NCBI GenBank assembly: GCA_963751795.1
Contig: CAVVVI010000005.1
Location: 1-64,000, forward strand
Length of the DNA stretch: 64,000 nt
Direction: 5' to 3'
From: BOG-908 sp963751795
Lineage (GTDB): Bacteria; Pseudomonadota; Alphaproteobacteria; Acetobacterales; Acetobacteraceae
The stretch's first letter is position 1; every line of letters starts with the position of its first letter. Of this stretch, positions 26,282-35,060 are shown piece after piece. The position numbers and the translations under genes are program-made. A model generated the notes under the pieces. That model was not told the DNA's origin. It saw only the letters and a list, made by a program, of their open reading frames with translations, and made no database searches.

Positions 26282-27937
26282 TCAGCCTTTCGGCAGCCGC
26301 ACCACGAACCGGGCGCCGAGGATGCGGCCGTCGGCGGCGCGGCGGTTTTCCGCACTGATCCGCCCCCGCAACGCCTCGACGATCTGCCGGCTGATCGACA
26401 GCCCCAGGCCGGAATGCCGCCCGAACAACTCGCCCGCCGGGCGCTCGGAGTAGAAACGGTCGAACACGTGCTCGAGGTTGCCGTCGGGGATGCCAGGGCC
26501 CTCGTCTTCCACCGACAATTCCACCATGCCGCCGGTCTCGCGCCCGCGCAGCAGGATGGTGCCGCCGGCCGGCGAAAAGCTCTGCGCGTTGCCCAGCAGG
26601 TTGCGCAGCACCTGCACCAGCCGGCCTTCCACGGCCAGCACCACCAAAGGTGTCGCCGGCACATCCACGCTCAGATGCGCATCGCCCTCGCCGCGCGTGG
26701 CGTCCGCGATCTCGCCCAGCGCGTGCAGGATCGGCCGCACATCCACCGGCTCGGTGGCGGTGCGCGACAATTCGGCATCCAGCCGGCTCGCATCGCTGAT
26801 GTCGCTGATCAGCCGGTCGAGCCGCACCACGTCTTCCTGAATGATCGCCAGCAGGCGCGCCTGTTTCGGCGGCTCGCTCACCCGCTTCAGCGTATCGATA
26901 GCGCTGCGGATCGAGCTGAGCGGGTTCTTGATTTCGTGCGCCACGTCGGCGGCGAAGCGCTCGATGGCATCCATGCGCCCCCACAAAGCGGTGGCCGAGG
27001 CCGAGAGCGCCTGGCCCAGCTCGCCGATCTCGTCGCGCCGGCGCAGCAACCCGGCGGGCACGCCCCCGGCGCGGCCATGGCCCTCGCGCATGTCGCGGGC
27101 GGCATCGGCCAGCTTGAGGATCGGCCGCGCCAGCGTCAGCGACAGGTACCACGACAGCAGCACGGTCAGGATCAGCGCGCCGAAGAACAGCCCCAGGATG
27201 GACACGCGGACGGCAAACAGCGAGCCATCCACCTCCACGGCGTCGCGCGTCAGCAGCACGATACCCACAGTGTGGCGGTCGCGCTCCACCGGCTCGGCCA
27301 CCGTCACCAGCAGGCGGTTATCGCGCGTGCGGCGGATGTTGGGCGGCATCTCGTGGCTGTCGTCGCTGCTGGTCAGCCGCAGCTCCTCGCGCACATCGGG
27401 CTGCCAGTCGGCGCCGGGTGCGTTGGGATTGAGCGCCACGGTGGCGGCCCGGCTGTGCGGCAGCAGCGCCAGCACGCCGTCGTACAGCCGCGCCACCATG
27501 CCGGTCAGCGAGCTGCGGCTGGCGGCCTGCGGCAGCGGCTCGGTGCTGACCGCGCCACCCGCGCCCTGCCGCACCCGGCTATCGGCCACCAGCGTGCCGT
27601 CCGGCGCGTAGATCCTGGCGCCGGCGTTGGGCGTGGGGTCGGTCAGCCGGCGCAACAGCGGCCGCGCGATATCGGGCACCAGCACCGGGTTGTTGGGGTC
27701 GGTCACGCGCACCGCGCTCTCGCCCAGCGCGCCGGCGTAGATGCGCGCCTGCTCGCGCAGGGCCGAAACCTCGGCTTCCAGCAGGCCGTCCTGATACTGG
27801 TCCAGATACAGCACCGCGCCCAGCAGCAGCGCCAGCGGCACGAAATTCACCAGCAGCACACGGCGCATCAGCGGCGAGACCCAGCGCGCACGATGCCGCG
27901 GCGCCAGCTCGGGCAGCGCGGGCACGACCGGGCTCAT
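26282..27937 (-). CDS. chvG: ChvG/ExoS-type sensor histidine kinase
   Basis: This 551-aa membrane kinase resembles ChvG, which senses acid and envelope stress in alphaproteobacteria. A first transmembrane helix lies at about residues 26-43 (LLVNFVPLALLLGAVLYL). It is followed by a periplasmic domain with the EAEVSALREQARIYAGALGE and NNPVLVPDIARPLLRRL stretches typical of ChvG, and a second helix (LFFGALILTVLLSWYLSL). HAMP, then the HisKA box FAADVAHEIKNPLSSI, and the ATPase N, G1 (VEDEGPGIP) and G2 (HSGLGLSISRQIVEAL) boxes follow. The partner ChvI is not adjacent; a nitrilase gene occupies its usual place. The start at 27937 lacks a strong ribosome site. Confidence 0.88.
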   Translation of the reverse strand: MSPVVPALPELAPRHRARWVSPLMRRVLLVNFVPLALLLGAVLYLDQYQDGLLEAEVSALREQARIYAGALGESAVRVTDPNNPVLVPDIARPLLRRLTDPTPNAGARIYAPDGTLVADSRVRQGAGGAVSTEPLPQAASRSSLTGMVARLYDGVLALLPHSRAATVALNPNAPGADWQPDVREELRLTSSDDSHEMPPNIRRTRDNRLLVTVAEPVERDRHTVGIVLLTRDAVEVDGSLFAVRVSILGLFFGALILTVLLSWYLSLTLARPILKLADAARDMREGHGRAGGVPAGLLRRRDEIGELGQALSASATALWGRMDAIERFAADVAHEIKNPLSSIRSAIDTLKRVSEPPKQARLLAIIQEDVVRLDRLISDISDASRLDAELSRTATEPVDVRPILHALGEIADATRGEGDAHLSVDVPATPLVVLAVEGRLVQVLRNLLGNAQSFSPAGGTILLRGRETGGMVELSVEDEGPGIPDGNLEHVFDRFYSERPAGELFGRHSGLGLSISRQIVEALRGRISAENRRAADGRILGARFVVRLPKG

Positions 27938-27971
27938 CGGCACCGCACGGGGCGCCGGCGTGCTGCCATGT

Positions 27972-28904
27972 TCAGCCGCCGCCAAGGCGCACCGGCTGGC
28001 GGGCGGCCCGGTCCACGCTGAGCTGGAAGACATCCGGCCGGGCGTAATGGCCCACCACATCGAAATCGTAGCGCGCGCGCAGGATATCGGCCGGATCCAG
28101 CTCGGCCACCACCAGCCCCGGGCCATCGTAGAGCGGGCCCGCCAGAACCTCGCCCAGCGGGCCCACGATGCAGCTGCCGCCGCGGATCAGCACACGGCCG
28201 GGCGCCTGGTCGCCTTCCAGCGGATAGTCGGCCGGGTAGTCGGCGCGGCGGGCGAACTGGCAGGCAGCGATGACGAAGCACCGCCCCTCCATCGCGATGT
28301 GGCGCATGGTGGGCTGCCAGCTCTCGCGATCGTCCACCGTCGGCGCGCAGTACAGCTCGATGCCTTGCGCGTACATCGCCAGCCGCAGCGCCGGCATGTA
28401 GTTCTCCCAGCAGATCACCGCGCCCAGCCGGCCCAGCTTCGTATCGATCACCGGCAGGGTGGAGCCGTCGCCCATGCCCCAGATCAGCCGCTCGGCTGCC
28501 GTCGGCATCAGCTTGCGGTGGCGGCCCAGCAGGGCGCCATCCGGGCCGAAGAACAGCGCCGTGCAATACAGCGTGCCGCCATCGCGTTCGATGACGCCCA
28601 CCACCATGAACAGCCCGTGCGCCGCGGCGGCCTCGCCGATCGTGGCGGTGGCCGGGCCGGGCACGGCGATCGCACCTTCGGCGTAGCGGCGGAACCACTC
28701 GCGGCCTTCCGCGGTGCGGCTGCCGATTCTGGCGCCGAAATCGAGCCCCTTCGGATAGCCGCCGATGAACGCCTCGGGGAACACCACCAGCCTGGCGCCG
28801 GCGGCTTGGGCCTGCCCGGCCCAGTCCTGCAAGGCGGCCAGGCTGGCCTGCAGGTCGAAGGCGAGCGGGGCGGCCTGCACTGCGGCGACTCTGAAACTCG
28901 GCAT
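27972..28904 (-). CDS. Nitrilase-superfamily carbon-nitrogen hydrolase
   Basis: This 310-aa enzyme is of the nitrilase branch, converting nitriles to acids and ammonia. The Glu-Lys-Cys triad is seen in VVFPEAFIGGYPKG (Glu44), HRKLMPTAAERLIWG and AVICWENYMPALR. The YPKGLDFGARIGSRTAEGREWF and CWENYMP stretches favour true nitrilases (aliphatic nitrilase or cyanide dihydratase group) over amidases. The GGSCIVGPLGEVLAGP strand follows. It is flanked by the ChvG-like kinase gene 34 bases downstream and the large GT90-like gene 17 bases upstream, all on the same strand. Confidence 0.9.
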   Translation of the reverse strand: MPSFRVAAVQAAPLAFDLQASLAALQDWAGQAQAAGARLVVFPEAFIGGYPKGLDFGARIGSRTAEGREWFRRYAEGAIAVPGPATATIGEAAAAHGLFMVVGVIERDGGTLYCTALFFGPDGALLGRHRKLMPTAAERLIWGMGDGSTLPVIDTKLGRLGAVICWENYMPALRLAMYAQGIELYCAPTVDDRESWQPTMRHIAMEGRCFVIAACQFARRADYPADYPLEGDQAPGRVLIRGGSCIVGPLGEVLAGPLYDGPGLVVAELDPADILRARYDFDVVGHYARPDVFQLSVDRAARQPVRLGGG

Positions 28905-28921
28905 GGTGCTGCGCCCCCCGC

Positions 28922-31507
28922 TTAGTGTTGAAGCAAGGGGGCCGCCCCCGTCCAGGGCGCGGCGGTGCGGCCGGCCAGCCAGGCGCCGAGCGCCTCGGCC
29001 GCCCGCGCGATCTCGGCCTCGAACGTCATCGACAGCGCCAGAGCGCGGCCGGCCTCGCCGATGGCGCGCGCATCGTCATCGTGGCTCATCACCCAGGCCA
29101 CCACCTCGTCCATATCGGACAGATCGGCGCGCACCGGCACCACATGGATCCACGGCTTCAGGCGATCGTAATACCACTGCCGGAACCCGTGTTCGGAGGC
29201 CACCAGCAGCACGCAGGCGCCGCTCAGCAGCGCACCGAACAGCGCGCTCCAGGCATTGGTGTTGCCGTCGATCACCAGGATGGCCCGGCATTCCAGGAAG
29301 GCCGTGCGCGGCGCGCGTGCCGCCAGCAGGCCGGCGGCTGCGATGCGGTCCGCCATACCGGGCTCGCGCGCCTTCTGCACGAGGGAGGCGATGCCGACAT
29401 CGTAGAGCTCCGGATGCGGCGAGCGCCGCGCGCGATGCACCATGTCCAGCCGCGGCAACCAGGTGAAATCGTCGTCCGCATCCGCCTCGGGTGCCGCCTG
29501 GCGGGGCCGGCCGGTGGTCGCACCGCGCCAGAACACCACGCGGCGGCGCTCCTCCCAAAACGGGGCGTCCAGCGCGGCCTGGCGCTGCTCCTCGTAGCCT
29601 CCGGTGATCATGAAATCGGGATCGGGCAGCAGCAGGGCGCCGGGCTGGGCCGAGCAGAAGGTGACGCTGTCGCCCCGCCAGCCGCCATCGCCCATTTCGG
29701 CAAAGAACCGGGCGTTGATGATGGGCGTGCGGCTCAGCGCCTCGTCGAGCAGGACGATCAGCGACACGGCGCGCTCCATCAGCACCCAGGGCGATCGCGC
29801 GCCGGCATCGACGCGCAGCGTCACGCCGGCCGCGCCGATCTCCACCACCATCGCCTCTTGGCTCAGCGAGGCATCGACGCTGCGCGCGTCGAACAACCCG
29901 AAGCCGTATCGCTGCGGCAAGCCGATGAGGCGCCCCGCCTCGTGCAGCGCTGCGGTGGCGATCTCCGTGATCGCACGGCCGTCCTCGGCGGCACCGTCCC
30001 CTGGCGCGGGCCGGGCGGCGTTGAACAGGCTGAGCGCCTGCATCAGCCGCTCCCGTTCCGCGGTGACGGTGGCCGGCGCAGTGGCGGGCGCGGCAGCGTG
30101 GGCGGCCAGCAGCCGGACAATGCAATCCTGGTCCACCTGACGGGCGAAACCGGCCGCCTCGAACTGCGAGGTCGGGGTCATGACATAGAACCTGTGCACG
30201 CCCGGGGCGGCGGCCAGCGCCAGCAGCGGCACCGCCAGCCGCCGGTCGGGCGGCTGCACGGCGACCGCCACCAGCATGGCCTTGGGCGCCACGCGGCCGA
30301 GCAGCGCGGCGGTGGCGGCGAATGCGGCCGCAGCCTCGCTATCGGCGTGCCCGATCTGCACGAACATCACCGGCTCGGCGCTGGCCAGTAGGCTGCGGAA
30401 ACGGTCCACCGCTTCCTCCAGGGCGCGATAGGCAGCGTCCTCGGTGGGATCGCTGCCCTCGAACACGCGCTCCACGTCGAACTGCTCGGCGAAGAAAGCG
30501 TGGGCGCAGGCCGGCGCGGCGTCGCCGGCACCGGGCTGGCTCGCATACTGCGTGCGGTCCAGCAGCATGGCGAAATCCGTCGCGATGCAGTGCCGCACCA
30601 TGGCGGGCGTCGCGTTGATCAGATCGAACGGCATCGGCGCCCCTGCCAGGCCCGCGTCACGAAGTGCCTGGGCCGCCGCATGGCCCAGCCCGAGGCTGAC
30701 AACCGGGCAGGCCGGCGGCTCCGCGGCGGCAGCGGCACCCGCCGGGCCACCCCGGCCGGGCCGCAGGCGCGCGAGCAAATCGGTCAGGCCGCCCGGCCCG
30801 CCTCCCAGCAGGAATGCCACATCGGCATCGAGCTCCGCCTGCTCCGGCTCCACGCCGCGCACGCCGCGATGGGCGGCCAGCGCCATGATCTGGGCGTCGC
30901 GCCTGGCCCGCACCGGCCAGGCCTGGGTTTCCACCAGGGCGCTGCCATCCGGCCGCGCGCGCACCAGCAGCGCCCCGGCCCCGCCATCCGGCAGGCGGAA
31001 AGCCGCAGGCCGCTCGCCCGACGCCGCTGCCGGCTCGGCCAGCAGCGGCAGGCCCTGGGCCAGATCGAGCGCCAGCGGGCCGGCCATCAGCCGGAACTCC
31101 GGCGCGAGCCGCACGGCGCGGCGCGGCACGAACATACGGCTGGAGGCAACGATCCAGTCGTGGCTGAGCACGTCGGCGAGATCGGCCAGATCGGGCGCGC
31201 TAATCGGCAGGAAGGTCTCCCACAGGCCGATCTGGTCGCGGTCGAACGTCATGGCCGCGCGATGCGGTTCGGCGCACAGGAACTGCCCGTAGCGCGCCAG
31301 GCTGACGCTGCGCCGGAAGCTGCCGTGCTGCACCTGCAGCGTCCCGAGCACGCTCGGCACCCGCACCGGCTCGGAGGCCAGCGTATCGGGCAGCGCCACA
31401 TCGAGCGGCACGCCATCGCCGAACGGCCGGTCCGCCGGCAGGTGCACCAGGCCGCCGCCTTCGGGCAGCAGGCACACCACCGTCCCATGCCAAGTCAGCA
31501 GCATCAT
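28922..31507 (-). CDS. Large multidomain protein: N-terminal unknown domain, DUF1796-like and GT90/CAP10-like domains
   Basis: This 861-aa soluble protein has no signal peptide. Residues 1 to about 100 form a beta-rich unit opening with LLTWHGTVVCLLPEGG and containing GQFLCAEPHRAAMTF and WETFLP, which I cannot name. Around residue 275-420 a DUF1796 (papain-like cysteine peptidase-like) unit is suggested by VVSLGLGHAAAQALRDAGL, PFDLINATPAMV and a FRSLLASAEPVMFVQIG strand, but the usual Cys is His (GLGHA). The last 270 residues match the CAP10/GT90 glycosyltransferase pattern: VVFWRGATTGRP, FLECRAILVIDGNTNAW, KPWIHVVPVRADLSDM. It may glycosylate a surface polymer. ATG 31507 has a GGGGAGA site; the longer TTG frame is unlikely. 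Confidence 0.7.
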   Translation of the reverse strand: MMLLTWHGTVVCLLPEGGGLVHLPADRPFGDGVPLDVALPDTLASEPVRVPSVLGTLQVQHGSFRRSVSLARYGQFLCAEPHRAAMTFDRDQIGLWETFLPISAPDLADLADVLSHDWIVASSRMFVPRRAVRLAPEFRLMAGPLALDLAQGLPLLAEPAAASGERPAAFRLPDGGAGALLVRARPDGSALVETQAWPVRARRDAQIMALAAHRGVRGVEPEQAELDADVAFLLGGGPGGLTDLLARLRPGRGGPAGAAAAAEPPACPVVSLGLGHAAAQALRDAGLAGAPMPFDLINATPAMVRHCIATDFAMLLDRTQYASQPGAGDAAPACAHAFFAEQFDVERVFEGSDPTEDAAYRALEEAVDRFRSLLASAEPVMFVQIGHADSEAAAAFAATAALLGRVAPKAMLVAVAVQPPDRRLAVPLLALAAAPGVHRFYVMTPTSQFEAAGFARQVDQDCIVRLLAAHAAAPATAPATVTAERERLMQALSLFNAARPAPGDGAAEDGRAITEIATAALHEAGRLIGLPQRYGFGLFDARSVDASLSQEAMVVEIGAAGVTLRVDAGARSPWVLMERAVSLIVLLDEALSRTPIINARFFAEMGDGGWRGDSVTFCSAQPGALLLPDPDFMITGGYEEQRQAALDAPFWEERRRVVFWRGATTGRPRQAAPEADADDDFTWLPRLDMVHRARRSPHPELYDVGIASLVQKAREPGMADRIAAAGLLAARAPRTAFLECRAILVIDGNTNAWSALFGALLSGACVLLVASEHGFRQWYYDRLKPWIHVVPVRADLSDMDEVVAWVMSHDDDARAIGEAGRALALSMTFEAEIARAAEALGAWLAGRTAAPWTGAAPLLQH

Positions 31508-31615
31508 GCCCGTTCTCTCCCCTGCGCCGCCCCGGGCCGCTTCCGGCCCGTACCCCATTTGCAACGCCCTGCGGCGATGCTAGCGCACCGGCCAGATCAG
31601 CCAGGGACACCCGCC
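31508..31615. promoter_or_regulatory. Divergent intergenic region upstream of enolase
   Basis: This 108-base region separates the GT90-like gene from enolase and must hold both promoters. It is GC-rich with one lower-GC patch (about 31550-31565). No confident -35/-10 pair or operator is visible. Confidence 0.3.
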
Positions 31616-32893
31616 ATGACCGCCATCACCGACATCATCGCCCGAGAGATCCTCGATAGCCGCGGCAATCCGACGGTGGAAGTGGACGTGGTGCTGGAAA
31701 GCGGCGCCGTGGGGCGCGCCGCCGTGCCCTCGGGCGCCTCCACCGGCGCGCACGAGGCCGCCGAGCTGCGCGACAACGACAAGTCCCGTTACGGCGGCAA
31801 GGGCGTGCGCCAGGCGGTGGAGAACGTGCAGGGCGAGATCTTCGATGCTGTGGGCGGGCTGGACCCGTTCCAGCAGATCGCCATCGACGGCGTGCTGCGC
31901 GAGCTGGACGGCACACCCAACAAGAGCCGCCTCGGCGCCAACGCCATCCTCGCCGTATCGCTGGCCACCGCCAAGGCCGCCGCTACCGAGCTGGGCCAGC
32001 CGCTGTACCGCTACGTCGGCGGGGTGTTCGCGCGCACCCTGCCGGTGCCGATGATGAACATCGTCAATGGCGGCCAGCATGCCGATAACCCGATCGACAT
32101 CCAGGAATTCATGATCCAGCCGGTGAGTGCCACCAGCATCGCCGATGCGGTGCGTATCGGCTCGGAAATCTTCGCCAAGCTCAAGCGCGGCCTGAAGGAT
32201 GCCGGCCACAACACCAACGTTGGCGACGAAGGCGGCTTCGCGCCGAACCTGGCGTCGGCCGACGAAGCGCTGGCCTTCGTGGCGCGGGCCTGCGAGGCGG
32301 CCGGCTACCGCCTGGGCGAGGACATCACCTTCGCGCTCGACTGCGCCAGCACCGAATTCTACCGCGACGGCCAGTATCGGATGGAAGGCGAGGGCCGCAG
32401 CTTCGATGCTGAGGGGATGGTCGGCTACCTCGCCGAGCTGTGCGGCCGCTACCCGATCGCGTCCATCGAGGATGGCTGCGCCGAGGATGACTGGCAGGGC
32501 TGGCGCTACCTCACCGAACAGCTCGGCAGCCGCGTGCAGCTGGTGGGCGACGATCTGTTCGTGACCAACCCCGAGCGCCTGGCGCGCGGCATCGCGGAGG
32601 GCACGGCCAACGCCATCCTGGTCAAGGTGAACCAGATCGGCACGCTGTCGGAGACGCTCGAAGCCGTCGAGATGGCGCAGCGCGCCGGCTACACCGCCGT
32701 GATGAGCCATCGCAGCGGCGAGACGGAGGACAGCACCATCGCCGACCTCGCGGTCGCCACCAATTGCGGGCAGATCAAGACCGGCTCGCTGAGCCGCAGC
32801 GACCGCACGGCCAAATACAACCAGCTGATCCGCATCGAGGCCGAGCTGGGCGGCGCCGGACTTTATGCCGGCCGCAGCATCCTGCGCGCCTGA
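31616..32893 (+). CDS. eno: Enolase
   Basis: This 425-aa glycolytic enzyme interconverts 2-phosphoglycerate and phosphoenolpyruvate, using two Mg ions. The N-terminus AREILDSRGNPTVEVDV is textbook. Catalytic Glu/Lys segments are seen in GDEGGFAPNLAS, the metal ligand strand SIEDGCAEDDW, the lysine in ILVKVNQIGTLSET and the signature MSHRSGETEDSTIADLAV. Length is standard. It supplies the PEP that drives the regulatory PTS 9 kb away, though no direct link is shown. A strong hairpin directly follows the stop codon. Confidence 0.97.
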   Translation: MTAITDIIAREILDSRGNPTVEVDVVLESGAVGRAAVPSGASTGAHEAAELRDNDKSRYGGKGVRQAVENVQGEIFDAVGGLDPFQQIAIDGVLRELDGTPNKSRLGANAILAVSLATAKAAATELGQPLYRYVGGVFARTLPVPMMNIVNGGQHADNPIDIQEFMIQPVSATSIADAVRIGSEIFAKLKRGLKDAGHNTNVGDEGGFAPNLASADEALAFVARACEAAGYRLGEDITFALDCASTEFYRDGQYRMEGEGRSFDAEGMVGYLAELCGRYPIASIEDGCAEDDWQGWRYLTEQLGSRVQLVGDDLFVTNPERLARGIAEGTANAILVKVNQIGTLSETLEAVEMAQRAGYTAVMSHRSGETEDSTIADLAVATNCGQIKTGSLSRSDRTAKYNQLIRIEAELGGAGLYAGRSILRA

Positions 32894-32895
32894 GC

Positions 32896-32928
32896 CGGGC
32901 GGGCGGGCGCTATTTGCCCGCCCGCCCG
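32896..32928. terminator. Bidirectional terminator between eno and sedolisin gene
   Basis: A perfect 13-bp stem pairs CGGGCGGGCGGGC (32896-32908) with GCCCGCCCGCCCG (32916-32928) around the loop GCTATTT. It begins three bases after the eno stop. The stop codon of the convergent sedolisin gene (32910-32912) lies inside the loop, so the hairpin serves both genes. Confidence 0.8.
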
Positions 32929-34148
32929 AGCGGCGTCCCCACCCCGGTGCACAGATCGTAGCCCACCGAGGCGGTGCCACCCGGCGCATTGGGGCAGGCG
33001 CCGGTGACGATGTCGGTGAAGTTCCGCGGCCGGCCTATATTGGCGTAGATCACCCGCAGCTCGGCCGCCGTGCTGGGCCGAAACGCGCCGGCATTGTTGA
33101 CGATGGCGGCACTCGCCGGGCTGGCCAGGCTGGTGCCGCCCACCACCATCCAGCCTGGCGGGCTGCCGTTATAGGGTGTGCTGTCGTAGATCCACACGCC
33201 GCTATTGGGGTTGGCCACCAGGGCGATATCCGGCGTGCCGCGCATCCGCCCTACCACCGGGGTGACGGCCTGCTGGAACGCCGGCGCGCTGACGAATAGG
33301 CTGACACCGCCGCCGCTCTCCGGCCAGGTCGTCTGGCCGATAAAATTGCCCGCCGCATCGCGGTTGACCGTGGTGCCGCCCACCGCGATCACGTTGGGCA
33401 GCACGGCCGGCACGCCGGTGCCCGAACTGTCGCCGGCCGAAGCGAAGAACACCACGTTGCGGCCGGTGAAGGCCGGCACGTAGCCCTGCTCGCCCGGAAA
33501 CTCGGCGCCCGACCAGGAATTGGAAACCTCGCCGCCGCCCGCCGCGGCCACCAGGCCGGCGGCCTTCTGCTCGGCGGCGAACAAATCGTTGAAATTGTTG
33601 GTGGCCGCTTCCACCAGCACGATGCGGGCGCCTGGCGCCAGAGCGTGCACCATCTCGATATCCAGCGCGGCTTCCAGCGACCAGCCGCCCGAACTGTCCT
33701 GCGCCGGGCGGGTGCCGGCAGCATACACCACCGTGAAATTGGCCGGCGTGATGGGCGGCAGGCCGAAGCGGGCGCTGTAGGTGGCCAGGTCGGCGGCCGC
33801 ACTCGGGTCGTCATAGGCGTCCACCACCGCCACCATGCGGCTGCCGCCGGTGGCCACACGCGTCAGGCGCAGCGGGTTGCAGCCCGCCACCGGCAGCGTC
33901 AGGCCGTAAAGGCAGGCCAGGGAAGCCGGCGTTTCGAACGCGCCGGCAAACGCGGCCCCCGGGGGCGGCGCGGCCGGGTGGAACACATGCACGTTGGCAT
34001 GGGCCGCGCGGCCGCGATTTTCCGCACGCTCCTGGCTGGCAGACGGCGTTTCCAGCACGCCGCCGGCGACCGGCCGCAACTGCGGCGCCGGCCCAGCCGC
34101 AGCCGTGGCGCCCGCGCCGGCCAGCACGATCGCCGCGCCACGCATCAT
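32910..34148 (-). CDS. Sedolisin-type (S53) secreted serine peptidase
   Basis: This 412-aa secreted peptidase has the subtilisin-like fold of the sedolisin family, active at acid pH. The catalytic Glu and Asp are seen in SLEAALDIEMVHALAPG, the oxyanion Asp in ASAGDSSGTG and the nucleophile Ser in VVGGTSLASPASAAI. A signal peptide (MMRGAAIVLAGAGATAAAG) starts at ATG 34148, which has an AGGAG site. The large inhibitory propeptide common in sedolisins is absent; only about 70 residues separate the signal from the VAVVDAYDDPSAAADL strand. Secreted acid peptidases would suit an acid-tolerant organism, which is inference. Confidence 0.85.
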   Translation of the reverse strand: MMRGAAIVLAGAGATAAAGPAPQLRPVAGGVLETPSASQERAENRGRAAHANVHVFHPAAPPPGAAFAGAFETPASLACLYGLTLPVAGCNPLRLTRVATGGSRMVAVVDAYDDPSAAADLATYSARFGLPPITPANFTVVYAAGTRPAQDSSGGWSLEAALDIEMVHALAPGARIVLVEAATNNFNDLFAAEQKAAGLVAAAGGGEVSNSWSGAEFPGEQGYVPAFTGRNVVFFASAGDSSGTGVPAVLPNVIAVGGTTVNRDAAGNFIGQTTWPESGGGVSLFVSAPAFQQAVTPVVGRMRGTPDIALVANPNSGVWIYDSTPYNGSPPGWMVVGGTSLASPASAAIVNNAGAFRPSTAAELRVIYANIGRPRNFTDIVTGACPNAPGGTASVGYDLCTGVGTPLGRAGK

Positions 34149-34277
34149 CCTGCTCCTAGCCACTGATCGTCCCCCGGCTGCCTTTCGCCGATTAGACGCC
34201 GCTGTGATGAAGGCGCGGTGAAGCCCGGCCGCCCGCGCTGCCCTACCCGCCCGCGCGGCGCTGCATTATGAGCGCGC

Positions 34278-35060
34278 ATGCGCATCGGGGTGGCGGGGAT
34301 AACAGGCAGGATGGGGCGGCTGGTGGCCGAGGAGGTCACCGCTGCCGGCGCCACCCTGGCCGGCGGCCTGGCCCGTATGCCGCAGCCCGGCCTCGCGCTG
34401 CACCAATCGGCCGCGGCACTCGCCGCAAGCTGCGATGCGCTGATCGACTTCACCCACGCCAACACCGCCGCCGCGCACGCGGCCGGCCTGCAGGGCACCG
34501 ACTGCGCCTGGGTGCTGGGCACCACTGGCCTGGCGCCCGCGGCCGAAGCAGCGGTGCGCGCCGCCGCCCGCGAGCGCCCGGTGGTGTGGGCGGCCAATTT
34601 CTCGCCGGGCATGACCCTGCTGCTCACGCTTGCCGCCCGCCTGGCCGCCGCCCTGCCCGCCGACGAGTACGACGCGGAAATCCTCGAAATGCATCACCGC
34701 GCCAAGCAGGATGCCCCGTCCGGCACTGCGCTGGCGCTCGGCCGGGCCGTGGCGGAAGGCCGCGGCGTGGCGTTCGAAGCGGTGCGCACCCCCTGCCGTG
34801 AAGGCCAGACCGGCGCCCGCCCGCCCGGCGCCATCGGGCTCGCCGCACTGCGCGGCGGCACGGTGGTGGGCGAGCATACCTTGCTGTTCGCCGGCGAGGC
34901 CGAACATATCAGCCTCACCCACAAGGCGCTCGACCGCCGCGTGTTCGCCCGCGGCGCCGTGCGGGCCGCGCTATGGACCCGCGGCCGCCCGCCCGGCCTG
35001 TATGACATGGCCGACGTGCTCGGCCTCATCCCGACCTTCCAGGAGCCGCCCGCCGCATGA
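34278..35060 (+). CDS. dapB: 4-hydroxy-tetrahydrodipicolinate reductase
   Basis: This 260-aa enzyme reduces 4-hydroxy-tetrahydrodipicolinate with NAD(P)H in lysine and diaminopimelate synthesis. The N-terminal Rossmann motif is VAGITGRMGRLV. The active-site signature EILEMHHRAKQDAPSGTALALG contains the catalytic His and Lys. GGTVVGEHTLLFAGEAEHI follows, as in DapB generally. It overlaps the following aldolase gene by 4 bases (ATGA), so the two are translated together. Other lysine-pathway genes are not in the window. Confidence 0.95.
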   Translation: MRIGVAGITGRMGRLVAEEVTAAGATLAGGLARMPQPGLALHQSAAALAASCDALIDFTHANTAAAHAAGLQGTDCAWVLGTTGLAPAAEAAVRAAARERPVVWAANFSPGMTLLLTLAARLAAALPADEYDAEILEMHHRAKQDAPSGTALALGRAVAEGRGVAFEAVRTPCREGQTGARPPGAIGLAALRGGTVVGEHTLLFAGEAEHISLTHKALDRRVFARGAVRAALWTRGRPPGLYDMADVLGLIPTFQEPPAA

